In this document: positions 1 to 6,697 of the stretch, piece after piece
Numbering within the stretch: position 1 is the first letter of the stretch
How the letters are laid out: the number at the start of each line of letters is the position of its first letter
DNA from: Candidatus Blautia intestinipullorum
Lineage (GTDB): Bacteria; Bacillota; Clostridia; Lachnospirales; Lachnospiraceae
DNA length: 13,226 bases
Direction: 5' to 3'
NCBI GenBank assembly: GCA_019120475.1
Contig: DWVA01000194.1
Location: forward strand, 1 to 13,226
The notes under the pieces: model-generated
Told to the model about the DNA's origin: nothing
The model's input: the letters and a program-made list of their open reading frames with translations, nothing else
Databases searched by the model: none
Program-made: the position numbers and the translations under genes

Positions 1-168
1 TACCATAAAAAGAAAATGGTGCTTGATCATGCGATTTTGCGCCAGAACGAAATCTTGAAAGTTCAAATCGCAAAGATAAAGAAGGAAAATGAAGATTTGA
101 AGAAGGAGAATGAAAAATTGAAGAAGGCATTGAATCGTAAGGATGTAAATTTTATAAAAGGACTGTAA
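1..168 (+). CDS. C-terminal fragment of an unidentified coiled-coil protein
   Basis: Reading frame 1 is open from the window edge to a TAA at 166-168 and gives the last 55 residues of a protein that begins outside the window. The fragment is very rich in Lys, Glu, Asn and Leu. It contains a heptad-like stretch with repeated K-K-E-N-E motifs, which predicts a continuous amphipathic helix or coiled coil. No catalytic motif is visible. Base composition is clearly more A-rich than the comEC and nad genes downstream, which may indicate foreign origin. Tn554-type TnpC/DUF6262 proteins and several phage or plasmid proteins end in similar helices, but the fragment is too short and low in complexity to assign. 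A terminator-like hairpin follows directly. Confidence 0.5.
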   Translation, partial: YHKKKMVLDHAILRQNEILKVQIAKIKKENEDLKKENEKLKKALNRKDVNFIKGL

Positions 169-180
169 TAGTATTTAAAG

Positions 181-220
181 AAAAAGAGGGGACTCAGATA
201 GGAAACTGGGTTCCCTTTTT
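181..220 (+). terminator. Probable rho-independent terminator after the coiled-coil gene
   Basis: An A-rich/G-rich arm at 181-195 can pair with 208-220 (GGGTTCCCTTTTT) with one bulged A and a few G-U pairs, leaving a 12-base loop. The descending arm ends in five T residues. It lies 12 bases after the stop codon at 166-168. The pairing is imperfect, so this is probable rather than certain. Confidence 0.55.
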
Positions 221-422
221 CCAGTTTAAATGCCGAAACAAAAGATGAAAAGTGAGGAGCGGGATGGGCTTATTGAAGAGTCAAATTATAGCCAGCGACA
301 CAGAAGAGACGGGGGTGCGACAGAATTGAAACGGAGAAGATACGGTGTTATCAACAGTTTCCACTTTGTTCGGTATGTAGAGGTTTTGTAGAAAGTGAAA
401 TTACCCCAAGAGGGTACGAATC
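221..422. other. Gene-poor junction between the coiled-coil gene and the comEC remnant
   Basis: I see no recognisable gene here. A 48-codon open frame (245-391) has no ribosome-binding site and no recognisable product. An imperfect inverted repeat (358-367 against 392-400, TTTCCACTTT/AAAGTGAAA) lies just before the point where ComEC similarity starts. All three forward frames have stops between about 380 and 400, so nothing upstream can be read through into the ComEC frame. The N-terminal ComEC domains expected here are absent. Confidence 0.5.
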
Positions 423-2129
423 ATGGCCATTTCAGGTCTCCACATCAGTATTCTGGGCATGGGCCTTTTTCAGCTTCTAAAGAGAATCGGATTCGGAAAC
501 ACAGGAGCAGGTATCATTGCCCTGGGAATAATGCTGCAGTACGGGATGCTGACCGGAGGCAGCGTGTCGGCTATGAGAGCTGTATGTATGTTCCTTCTTT
601 CAGTAGGGGCAAAGATCATAGGGAGAAGCTATGATCTTCTGACAGCTCTGGCCCTGTCTGCCATCCTGCTTCTTCTGGATTCTCCGGCATATCTTTACAG
701 CAGCAGTTTTCTGCTGTCCTTCGGGGCAGTGGCGGGACTTGGGGCGGTATCGTCCTTCCTTTTGGAAATAACAGGAGCGAAAAATAAATGGTTCAAAAGT
801 TTTTTGTCCTCCCTTTCTGTACAGATCGCCACTTTGCCTGTTATGCTGGTCTTTTTCGGAGAAGTGTCTCTGGCGGGAATATTTTTGAATCTGTTTGTGC
901 TTCCCACGGTAAGCGGCGTATTGATAAGCGGACTGTGCGCCTGCATCCTTGGACTATTCAGCATAAAAGCCGCCGTGATCGCTGCCGTTCCCGGAAGAGC
1001 GCTGCTGTTTTTGTATGAGCAGAGCTGCATCCTGGCAGGAAAGCTTCCCTTCTGTACCTGGGTGGGCGGCCTGCCGGAAATCTGGCAGAGCCTTTTCTAT
1101 TATGGCTGTCTGGTGCTGGGAATCGCCGGAGCGGTATGGATGAGGCGGCGGCAGGCGGGCTTGGGAAAATTCGCAGCGATTTTTCTGCTGACGGCGCTGT
1201 CTGCGGGCATCCTGACATTGTCCTGGAAAGACCGCAGCGGTCTTCGGATCACCTGCCTGGACGTAGGGCAGGGGGATGGAATTGTGCTGGAAATGCCGGG
1301 AGGAGGCGCTTTCCTGATGGACTGCGGCAGCAGCAGTCAGAAAAATGTGGGACAGTATCAGCTCCTTCCCTATCTGAAAAGCAGAGGAATCACTTGTCTG
1401 GAAGGGATCATGATATCCCATACAGATACAGATCATGTCAGCGGAATCCAGGAACTTCTGGATCTTATGGCAAAAGACCTGAGCTCCGTGAAGGCAAAGA
1501 CTCTGTTCCTGCCTGAATGGGCTGAAAATATCCAGGGATACGAAGATACAGGAAAACAAGATCCAGAGCATACACAGAATGAGAAGAAGAGTCTGTATGG
1601 GAATGAAGAGAAAAAAGACGGGGCAGAACGGTACGGCACGCTTCCGGAGCTGGCAAAGAGAGCTGGTGTGGAGGTGATATTTGCAGGAGCGGGGGACAGT
1701 CTGTCCTTTGGAGAAACTGAAATGCGTTTTCTCGCCCCGCTGGAAAATGCTTTGGGAGAGGATGTAAATGAAGACGGTCTTGTAATGGAACTGAGATACG
1801 GGGCTTTCCGGGGACTGTTTACCGGAGATATCGGGGAAGAAACAGAGAAAGAACTTCTGGCAGAAGGCGTGCTTCCGGATGTGGATTTTCTGAAGGTGGC
1901 CCACCATGGTTCCAGATATTCCACCTGCAAGGAGTTTTTGGAAGCGGTGGAACCGGAGCTTGCGGTGATCTCCTGTTCCGACTCCAACACCTACGGCCAT
2001 CCTTCCCCGGAAACTGTTAAAAGGCTGGAAGAAAGCGGCGCCAGGATCGCTTATACTATGAAAAGCGGGACGGTTACTGTGTATACGGATGGAGAAATGC
2101 TCAGGGCGGAAGGATTCCTTCTTCCCTGA
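423..2129 (+). CDS. comEC: ComEC/Rec2 competence protein, N-terminally truncated
   Basis: ComEC forms the inner-membrane channel that takes up single-stranded DNA during transformation and carries an extracytoplasmic metallo-beta-lactamase-like domain. The 568-residue product starts exactly in the conserved A-I-S-G-L-H motif of the Competence domain. Hydrophobic segments fill residues 1 to about 270. The beta-lactamase-like domain follows with LDVGQGD (about 279-285), HTDTDH (333-338), GDIGEE, HHGS (494-497) and YGHPSPE around His526. Full-length ComEC proteins are usually 700-800 residues, so the N-terminal OB-fold/DUF4131 region and first membrane helices are missing. A stop at 396-398 closes the frame upstream. 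An AGAGGG at about 409-414 could serve as a ribosome-binding site for ATG 423, so a shortened protein might be made, but DNA uptake is probably lost. Gene family is certain; functional status is doubtful. Confidence 0.9.
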   Translation: MAISGLHISILGMGLFQLLKRIGFGNTGAGIIALGIMLQYGMLTGGSVSAMRAVCMFLLSVGAKIIGRSYDLLTALALSAILLLLDSPAYLYSSSFLLSFGAVAGLGAVSSFLLEITGAKNKWFKSFLSSLSVQIATLPVMLVFFGEVSLAGIFLNLFVLPTVSGVLISGLCACILGLFSIKAAVIAAVPGRALLFLYEQSCILAGKLPFCTWVGGLPEIWQSLFYYGCLVLGIAGAVWMRRRQAGLGKFAAIFLLTALSAGILTLSWKDRSGLRITCLDVGQGDGIVLEMPGGGAFLMDCGSSSQKNVGQYQLLPYLKSRGITCLEGIMISHTDTDHVSGIQELLDLMAKDLSSVKAKTLFLPEWAENIQGYEDTGKQDPEHTQNEKKSLYGNEEKKDGAERYGTLPELAKRAGVEVIFAGAGDSLSFGETEMRFLAPLENALGEDVNEDGLVMELRYGAFRGLFTGDIGEETEKELLAEGVLPDVDFLKVAHHGSRYSTCKEFLEAVEPELAVISCSDSNTYGHPSPETVKRLEESGARIAYTMKSGTVTVYTDGEMLRAEGFLLP

Positions 2130-2142
2130 TGAAGGCAGATAT

Positions 2143-2192
2143 AGAAACATTTATTTGCCAGGGATAATTTATGCACGGAATGTTTCTCTTTT
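2143..2192 (+). terminator. Possible weak terminator after comEC
   Basis: A perfect 9-base inverted repeat (AGAAACATT at 2143-2151, AATGTTTCT at 2179-2187) is followed by a short T-rich run to 2192. The loop of 27 bases is long and the stem is AT-rich, so termination would be weak. Position just after the comEC stop and before the holA promoter fits. Confidence 0.35.
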
Positions 2193-2222
2193 ATTCCAAA
2201 CAAAACAGGAAAGAGAAATGCG

Positions 2223-2251
2223 TTGATTTTGCAGAAAACTTTTTCTATAAT
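2223..2251 (+). promoter_or_regulatory. Sigma-A promoter of holA
   Basis: TTGATT at 2223-2228 and TATAAT at 2246-2251 are separated by 17 bases, a near-consensus vegetative promoter. Transcription should begin near 2258. This makes holA independent of the damaged comEC and excludes an upstream start for HolA at 2223, since that codon lies inside the -35 box. Confidence 0.75.
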
Positions 2252-2260
2252 AAAAATATG

Positions 2261-2282
2261 CATTCCGGGCAGTTCCGGAATG
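2261..2282 (+). repeat. Perfect 8-bp inverted repeat at the holA transcription start
   Basis: CATTCCGG at 2261-2268 and CCGGAATG at 2275-2282 flank a 6-base spacer directly after the predicted start of transcription. No T run follows, so it is not a typical terminator. It could be an operator or a 5' leader hairpin; I do not know a regulator for it. Confidence 0.5.
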
Positions 2283-2351
2283 ATTTCAGTTTTGGACATG
2301 GATTTTTATTTATTTATAAAAAGAAAACGCAGAAAGGACTGGGATTCGCAG

Positions 2352-3350
2352 GTGAAAGGCTTACAGGAAGACATCAAGACAGGAAATTACAAACAGGCGT
2401 ATCTTCTTTACGGGGAGGAAGCATATCTTAGGCAGCAGTATAAGGAAAAGCTGGTGAAGGCGTTGAATCCCGAGGGGGATACCATGAACTTTGCGAAATA
2501 TGAGGGAAAAGGGATCGAGGTTAAAGAAATGATCGATCTCTGTGAGACAATGCCTTTTTTTGCTTCAAAAAGAATTGTGCTTGTGGAGAATTCCGGCTTT
2601 TTTAAGAATAAGTGCGACGAGCTGGCGGATTATATGAAGAGCCTTCCGGATTACCTGCATCTGATTTTTGTGGAGGAGGAAGTGGACAGGCGGAGCCGGA
2701 TGTACAAAGCGGTAAAGTCCTGCGGCAGAGTTTCGGAATTTGCGAAGCAGGATGAGAAGACACTTATGCGCTGGGCCGCAGGCATTCTTGCAAAAGAGGG
2801 ACGGAAGATCACTGCCCGGGATATGGAGCTTTTTCTTACAAAAACAGGGACAGATATGGGAAATATCCGTATGGAACTGGAGAAGCTGATCACTTATACC
2901 ATGGGCAGAGAGGTCGTCACCGCTGCGGATATCGAGGCTGTCTGCACTACAAGGACTGTCAATAAGATTTTTGAGATGGTAAGGGCGGTAACAGAGAAAA
3001 ATCAGAAAAAGGCGCTGGATCTATACTATGATCTTCTGACGCTGAAGGAGCCTCCTATGAGAATTTTGTTCCTCCTGTCAAAGCAGTACCGCCAGCTTTT
3101 CCTGTCAAAGCAGATGGCGGGGGAGGGCGCGTCCAGGAATGAGATCGCTTCCCGGCTGGGAGTTCCGAGCTTTGTGGCGGGAAATATCGTCTCCTGCGCC
3201 CGGGCTTATACGCTGGAGGAGCTTGAGCAGGCTGAGGAGGATTTTGTGGAAGCTGAGGAGGCCGTAAAAACGGGAAGGCTCCAGGATGTACTCAGTGTAG
3301 AGCTGCTGATCGTAAAATATAGTTCGGCAAGAAAAGCAGCAGGGCAGTAG
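2352..3350 (+). CDS. holA: DNA polymerase III subunit delta (HolA)
   Basis: HolA is the delta subunit of the clamp loader, which opens the beta sliding clamp during replication. The N-terminal signature QAYLLYGEEAYL is typical of the Firmicute delta family. The chain continues with the family's AAA+-like N-terminal region and a helical C-terminal domain (PPMRILFLLSKQYRQL and the closing LQDVLSVELLIVKY segment). I chose the GTG at 2352 because it gives a start of the form M-K-x-L-x-E-D-I-K, close to relatives, and a 332-residue protein, the usual family length. AAAGGA at 2333-2338 lies a rather long 13 bases upstream. An ATG at 2298 in the same frame would add 18 residues and is the main alternative. 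In B. subtilis holA also follows comEC. A strong terminator overlaps the stop codon. Confidence 0.93.
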   Translation: MKGLQEDIKTGNYKQAYLLYGEEAYLRQQYKEKLVKALNPEGDTMNFAKYEGKGIEVKEMIDLCETMPFFASKRIVLVENSGFFKNKCDELADYMKSLPDYLHLIFVEEEVDRRSRMYKAVKSCGRVSEFAKQDEKTLMRWAAGILAKEGRKITARDMELFLTKTGTDMGNIRMELEKLITYTMGREVVTAADIEAVCTTRTVNKIFEMVRAVTEKNQKKALDLYYDLLTLKEPPMRILFLLSKQYRQLFLSKQMAGEGASRNEIASRLGVPSFVAGNIVSCARAYTLEELEQAEEDFVEAEEAVKTGRLQDVLSVELLIVKYSSARKAAGQ

Positions 3351-3366
3351 GCTCTGCTGCTTTTTT
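3332..3366 (+). terminator. Rho-independent terminator of holA
   Basis: AAAAGCAGCAG (3332-3342) pairs with CTGCTGCTTTT (3354-3364) and is followed by further T residues to 3366. The ascending arm lies within the last codons of holA and the stop codon is in the loop. Confidence 0.88.
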
Positions 3367-3390
3367 ACATACATTTAACCAATGTGTTTC

Positions 3391-3418
3391 TATAATTCTG
3401 ACGAAACCATTATATAAT
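3391..3418 (+). promoter_or_regulatory. Tentative promoter region of the phoH-HD operon
   Basis: Two TATAAT boxes (3391-3396 and 3413-3418) lie between the holA terminator and the phoH leader. Neither has a convincing -35 box; CATACA at 3368-3373, 17 bases before the first box, is the best candidate. A promoter is required here because the holA terminator is strong, but its exact position is uncertain. Confidence 0.4.
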
Positions 3419-3420
3419 AA

Positions 3421-3474
3421 GAATACCCTTAGTGTACAGGGGACCGTGTGTCCCCTTGTATACTGAGGGTATTC
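3421..3474 (+). promoter_or_regulatory. Long near-perfect hairpin in the phoH 5' leader
   Basis: The arm beginning GAATACCCT at 3421 pairs with the arm ending AGGGTATTC at 3474. About 22 pairs form with two G-U pairs and one bulge, and the 5'-GGGGA/TCCCC-3' tip closes a loop of roughly 7 bases. No T run follows, so it is not an intrinsic terminator. It sits between the -10 boxes and the ribosome-binding site at 3488-3493, so it should be at or very near the 5' end of the phoH mRNA. Confidence 0.75.
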
Positions 3475-3499
3475 CTGAAATGGTCAGAAAGGAAATACT

Positions 3500-4873
3500 A
3501 TGGTTAAAATTTATGTAATTGATACAAATGTTCTTCTTGACGCGCCCTATGCAATCGAAAGTTTTGAGGATAATGAGGTCATTCTTCCTCTGGCAGTACT
3601 GGAAGAACTGGATCACTTCAAAAAAGCAGATGGAGAGATTGGCGTCAATGCCCGGAAAGTCATAAGATATCTGGAACAGCAGAGGCAAAAGGGAGAACTG
3701 ACAAAAGGCGTGCCGCTGGAAAGCGGCGGAACCCTTCAGGTGGAGAAAAATTTTGTAGATGTTCTGCTTCCGGAAGATCTTTCTGCGGATACAATGGACA
3801 ACAGGATCCTGAAAGTCTGCATTGGACTGTCAGGGTCCAGAGAAGAGCAGGTGATCCTTGTGACAAAAGATATTTTACTGAGGATCAAGGCGCAGATTCT
3901 GGGACTTGAAGCAGAAAATTTTATTACTGATCAAGTGCTGGAACATGAAAATCAATACACGGGCAGATGTGAAGTTTATGTACCGGAAGAATTGTTTAAA
4001 AATTTTAAGAAAAAAGGAGTGCCTGCAGATCAGGTATATATTTTAAAAGAAGACGGGGAAAATCAGGTGCCCGGACTGGAAGAAAATCAATTTGTGATTC
4101 TCCGGGCAGACCAGTCTGCCAAGAAAACCCAGCTTGGCCGGGTGGAAAACGGAATTATACGGAAACTGGAATACAGAAAACAGTCTCCATATGGGATCAG
4201 TCCCAGAAATGCAGGTCAGTATTTTCTTCAGGAAGCGTTGATGCAGCCGGCGGATAAGGCGCCCCTTGTAATTGTAAAAGGGATGGCAGGGACAAGTAAA
4301 ACCTTTTATTCGCTGGCAGTAGGATTGGAGAAGATGCTGAATCATCCTACAGGAGAATACCGGCGTATTCTGGTGTGCCGTCCCAATGCTCAGTTTGACG
4401 ACGATATCGGCTTTCTTCCAGGCGATGAACAGGAGAAAATTTCTCCGCTTATGCGTCCGATTATAGACAACCTGGAACAGCTTATTGACTCCAGCGAAGA
4501 GGAAAGGTATCAGGATGAAGAGCTTCTGAGAGGAAAACTGGATGAAATTTTTGCCAGAGAGATTATTCAGGCAGAGGCGCTGAATTTTATAAGAGGACGT
4601 TCCATTGTAAAGACATATCTTATTATTGATGAGGCGCAGAATACAACGCCGGATCAGATCAAAGGCATTATTACCAGGGCGGGAAAGGATACGAAGATCA
4701 TTCTTCTGGGAGACCCGAATCAGATTGACCGTCCGTTTCTGGATGAAAGGACAAATGGTCTGAGCTATGCTTCAGAACATATGAAGGGGAGTCCTCTGTG
4801 CTGGCAGATTACGATGGCGGCAGAAGAATGTGAGCGCTCTGCTCTTGCCATGGAGGCGGTGAGGAGACTGTGA
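3500..4873 (+). CDS. PIN-PhoH family protein (YlaK/PhoH2-like ATPase with RNase-type N-terminus)
   Basis: This 457-residue protein combines an N-terminal PIN domain with a C-terminal PhoH ATPase domain, the architecture of B. subtilis YlaK and mycobacterial PhoH2. Mycobacterial PhoH2 has been described as an RNA helicase and ribonuclease. Conserved PIN acidic residues are visible: Asp8 in VIDTNVLL, Glu36 in LEELD, Asp100 in DNRI and Asp124 in VTKD. The PhoH part has a P-loop GMAGTSKT (261-268) and a Walker B LIIDEAQN with Asp377 and Glu378, followed by the family motif GDPNQIDRP. In the P-loop, Ser replaces the Gly that normally precedes the Lys. The start is supported by AAAGGA six bases upstream. 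The downstream HD gene is coupled by stop/start overlap. Function in RNA turnover is an inference from the family. Confidence 0.93.
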   Translation: MVKIYVIDTNVLLDAPYAIESFEDNEVILPLAVLEELDHFKKADGEIGVNARKVIRYLEQQRQKGELTKGVPLESGGTLQVEKNFVDVLLPEDLSADTMDNRILKVCIGLSGSREEQVILVTKDILLRIKAQILGLEAENFITDQVLEHENQYTGRCEVYVPEELFKNFKKKGVPADQVYILKEDGENQVPGLEENQFVILRADQSAKKTQLGRVENGIIRKLEYRKQSPYGISPRNAGQYFLQEALMQPADKAPLVIVKGMAGTSKTFYSLAVGLEKMLNHPTGEYRRILVCRPNAQFDDDIGFLPGDEQEKISPLMRPIIDNLEQLIDSSEEERYQDEELLRGKLDEIFAREIIQAEALNFIRGRSIVKTYLIIDEAQNTTPDQIKGIITRAGKDTKIILLGDPNQIDRPFLDERTNGLSYASEHMKGSPLCWQITMAAEECERSALAMEAVRRL

Positions 4874-5535
4874 TGCGGACAGATTTTAAAGAGATCAGAG
4901 AAAACAGTGAGATAAACCTTCTAATAGAACAGGGGAATAGAATTCTCAATGAACTGGGATATACGGAGCATTCTAGAAAGCATGCTGCTAAGGTGGCGGA
5001 TACGGCGGGAAAAATTTTGAAGGAGCTGGGATATGGGAAGCACAAAATTGAGCTGGCCAGAATTGCCGGATATATGCATGATATTGGAAACAGTATTAAC
5101 CGCAGTGATCATGCACACAGCGGAGCTATTCTGGCGTATCAGATCCTGAAAGAGCTGGATATGCCCATGAAGGATATTTTGACCGTGACAACCGCCATCG
5201 GTCATCACGATGAGTCAACAGGAACGGCGGTGGACAGCGTGTCTGCGGCTTTGATCCTGGCAGATAAAACCGATGTCCGAAGAAACCGTGTGCAGAACAG
5301 AATTCCGGCCAATTTCGACATTCATGACAGAGTTAACTATGCGGCCCTGTCTTCCAGGCTGAATATCAATAAGGAAAAAGGGATCATTCATATGGAATTG
5401 GAGCTGGACGACTCCATCTGTACCGTAATGGATTATTTTGAGATTTTTTTGAAGAGGATGCTGATGTGCCGCAGAGCGGCAGAATGTCTGGAATGTAAAT
5501 TTAAGCTGACAGCCAATGGGAGTAAACTTTGCTGA
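4873..5535 (+). CDS. HD-domain metal-dependent phosphohydrolase
   Basis: The 220-residue product shows the HD-superfamily metal-binding pattern: His33 in EHSRKH, the His69-Asp70 pair in MHDIGN, His111-His112 in GHHDES and Asp131 in LADKTD. Members hydrolyse phosphate esters, often of nucleotides, but the substrate cannot be read from the sequence. The C-terminal 80 residues form a separate region (MELELDDSICTVMDYFEIFLKRM) without an assigned function. ATG 4873 overlaps the phoH stop (TGATG) and is preceded by GAGGAG, so the two genes are translationally coupled; a GTG one codon earlier is an alternative start. The coupling suggests that this hydrolase and PIN-PhoH act together, perhaps in RNA or nucleotide turnover, but that is inference. 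Confidence 0.9.
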   Translation: MRTDFKEIRENSEINLLIEQGNRILNELGYTEHSRKHAAKVADTAGKILKELGYGKHKIELARIAGYMHDIGNSINRSDHAHSGAILAYQILKELDMPMKDILTVTTAIGHHDESTGTAVDSVSAALILADKTDVRRNRVQNRIPANFDIHDRVNYAALSSRLNINKEKGIIHMELELDDSICTVMDYFEIFLKRMLMCRRAAECLECKFKLTANGSKLC

Positions 5536-5569
5536 TAAACGGACAGATACAAATTTATAGGCAAATATA

Positions 5570-5598
5570 TTGACATAATGTCAGAAAAGATATATATT
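5570..5598 (+). promoter_or_regulatory. Sigma-A promoter of the DUF362 gene
   Basis: A consensus TTGACA (5570-5575) and TATATT (5593-5598) are spaced by 17 bases, placing transcription start near 5605. The -35 box is embedded in a palindrome and a second palindrome covers the start site, the usual arrangement for repression. Confidence 0.8.
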
Positions 5599-5619
5599 TT
5601 AGTTACTGACATAGTGTCA
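5571..5619 (+). promoter_or_regulatory. Twin operator: two TGACATARTGTCA palindromes
   Basis: TGACATAATGTCA at 5571-5583 and TGACATAGTGTCA at 5607-5619 are copies of one 13-base palindrome with start points 36 bases apart. The first overlaps the -35 box and the second the predicted transcription start. A further TGTCA half-site lies at 5631-5635. Two matching palindromes bracketing a promoter are strong evidence for a dimeric repressor. I do not recognise the regulator, and none is encoded next to the gene. Confidence 0.75.
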
Positions 5620-5663
5620 TAGAAAACAGATGTCACAATTGATTCTGAAAGGGAGAGATTTTT

Positions 5664-6554
5664 ATGAAATCGAAAGTCTATTTCACAAGGAAAATTACCC
5701 CGGAGACAGTTGTAAAATTGTACCATGCCTTAAATATTACACTGCCTGGGAAGGTGGCTGTGAAGATTCATTCTGGAGAGAAGGGAAATCAGAATTTCCT
5801 GCGTCCTGAATTCTGGAAACCCATGGTGGAAGAAGTTCACGGTACGATTGTAGAATGCAACACCGCCTATGGCGATGCCACCGGCGGAGTGAGAGATCAT
5901 ACGGAAGCTCACTTGAAACTTATGGAAGAGCATGGATGGACAAAATATTTCGACATAGATCTGATGGATGCAGAAGGACCGGATATCATCTGGCCTGTTC
6001 CCAATGGGAAAATTCTCAAAGAAAACCATTTAGGCAGGCATATTGTCAATTATGATTCTATGCTGGTTCTTGCACATTTTAAGGGGCATCCCGCAGGGGG
6101 ATACGGTGGAGCGCTGAAGCAGCTTTCTATCGGATGTGCCTCCCGGGGAGGAAAGGCGCTGATTCATTCTGCCGGTAAAACAGCCGATCGTTTTGAAACC
6201 TGGAAACAGCATGCAGACAATGTGGCCTTCCCTGAGGCCATGGCTGATGCGGCGTCCAGTGTGGCGGAACATTTTAAAGGGAAAATTGCATTTATTAATG
6301 TGATGAAGAATCTTTCTGTGGACTGTGACTGCTGTGTTGTGGCGGAGGATCCCTGTATGAAAGATATTGGTGTTCTGGCCTCCCTTGATCCTATTGCCAT
6401 TGATCAGGCGTGCATAGATCTGGTGCTGAATTCTGACGATCCTGGCCGGGATCATTTCATGGAGAGAGTCAACAGCAGGAACGGCATCCATACGATTGAG
6501 GCCGCTGCGGATCTCGGTTTCGGTTCCCGGAATTACGAATTGTTAGAAGTGTAA
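5664..6554 (+). CDS. DUF362 domain protein (COG2768-type, uncharacterised Fe-S centre protein)
   Basis: The 296-residue protein matches the DUF362 family in its N-terminal KVAVKIHSGEKGN segment, the central FKGHPAGGYGGALKQLSIGCASRGGK motif, and the C-terminal DIGVLASLDPIAIDQACIDLV motif. A cysteine cluster, C221-D-C223-C224 with C231 after six further residues, lies in the region where relatives carry a D-C-D-C motif, and could bind a metal or Fe-S cluster. The C-terminal 4Fe-4S ferredoxin domain present in longer family members is absent, so this is a short form. Biochemical role is unknown. AAAGGGAG at 5648-5655 is the ribosome-binding site. The gene is a single transcription unit with its own operator-flanked promoter and terminator, so it probably responds to a specific signal. 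Confidence 0.85.
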   Translation: MKSKVYFTRKITPETVVKLYHALNITLPGKVAVKIHSGEKGNQNFLRPEFWKPMVEEVHGTIVECNTAYGDATGGVRDHTEAHLKLMEEHGWTKYFDIDLMDAEGPDIIWPVPNGKILKENHLGRHIVNYDSMLVLAHFKGHPAGGYGGALKQLSIGCASRGGKALIHSAGKTADRFETWKQHADNVAFPEAMADAASSVAEHFKGKIAFINVMKNLSVDCDCCVVAEDPCMKDIGVLASLDPIAIDQACIDLVLNSDDPGRDHFMERVNSRNGIHTIEAAADLGFGSRNYELLEV

Positions 6555-6620
6555 AAAAGAATCTGCCGGACATTTGCAGCACCTGCTGCGATGATCTGGA
6601 AAAATTTCTATGTTTATAAT

Positions 6621-6658
6621 AAAGCGGGATATATCTGAATGGTGTATCCTGCTTTTTA
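6621..6658 (+). terminator. Rho-independent terminator of the DUF362 gene
   Basis: AAAGCGGGATATA (6621-6633) pairs with TGTATCCTGCTTT (6643-6655) over 13 pairs including two G-U pairs, with a 9-base loop and a T-rich tail. Confidence 0.85.
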
Positions 6659-6697
6659 TAATATATTTCTATGGTTTTAGATGAGACACGCCGAACT

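Noticed and set aside
245..391. 48-codon open frame upstream of comEC
   Set aside because: It has no ribosome-binding site, no recognisable product and a basic, repetitive composition; too weak to call a gene.
954..2150. Long minus-strand open frame of 398 codons opposite comEC
   Set aside because: It lies wholly opposite a well-recognised ComEC coding frame and has no recognisable motif; it is a shadow frame.
2223..2351. Upstream extension of HolA to an ATG at 2223
   Set aside because: The codon lies within the -35 box of a strong promoter and the extra residues do not resemble the delta-subunit family.
5571..5619. DUF362 palindromes as NiaR sites
   Set aside because: The half-sites are in the opposite arrangement (TGACA...TGTCA) to the NiaR palindrome (TGTC..GACA) with a different spacer.
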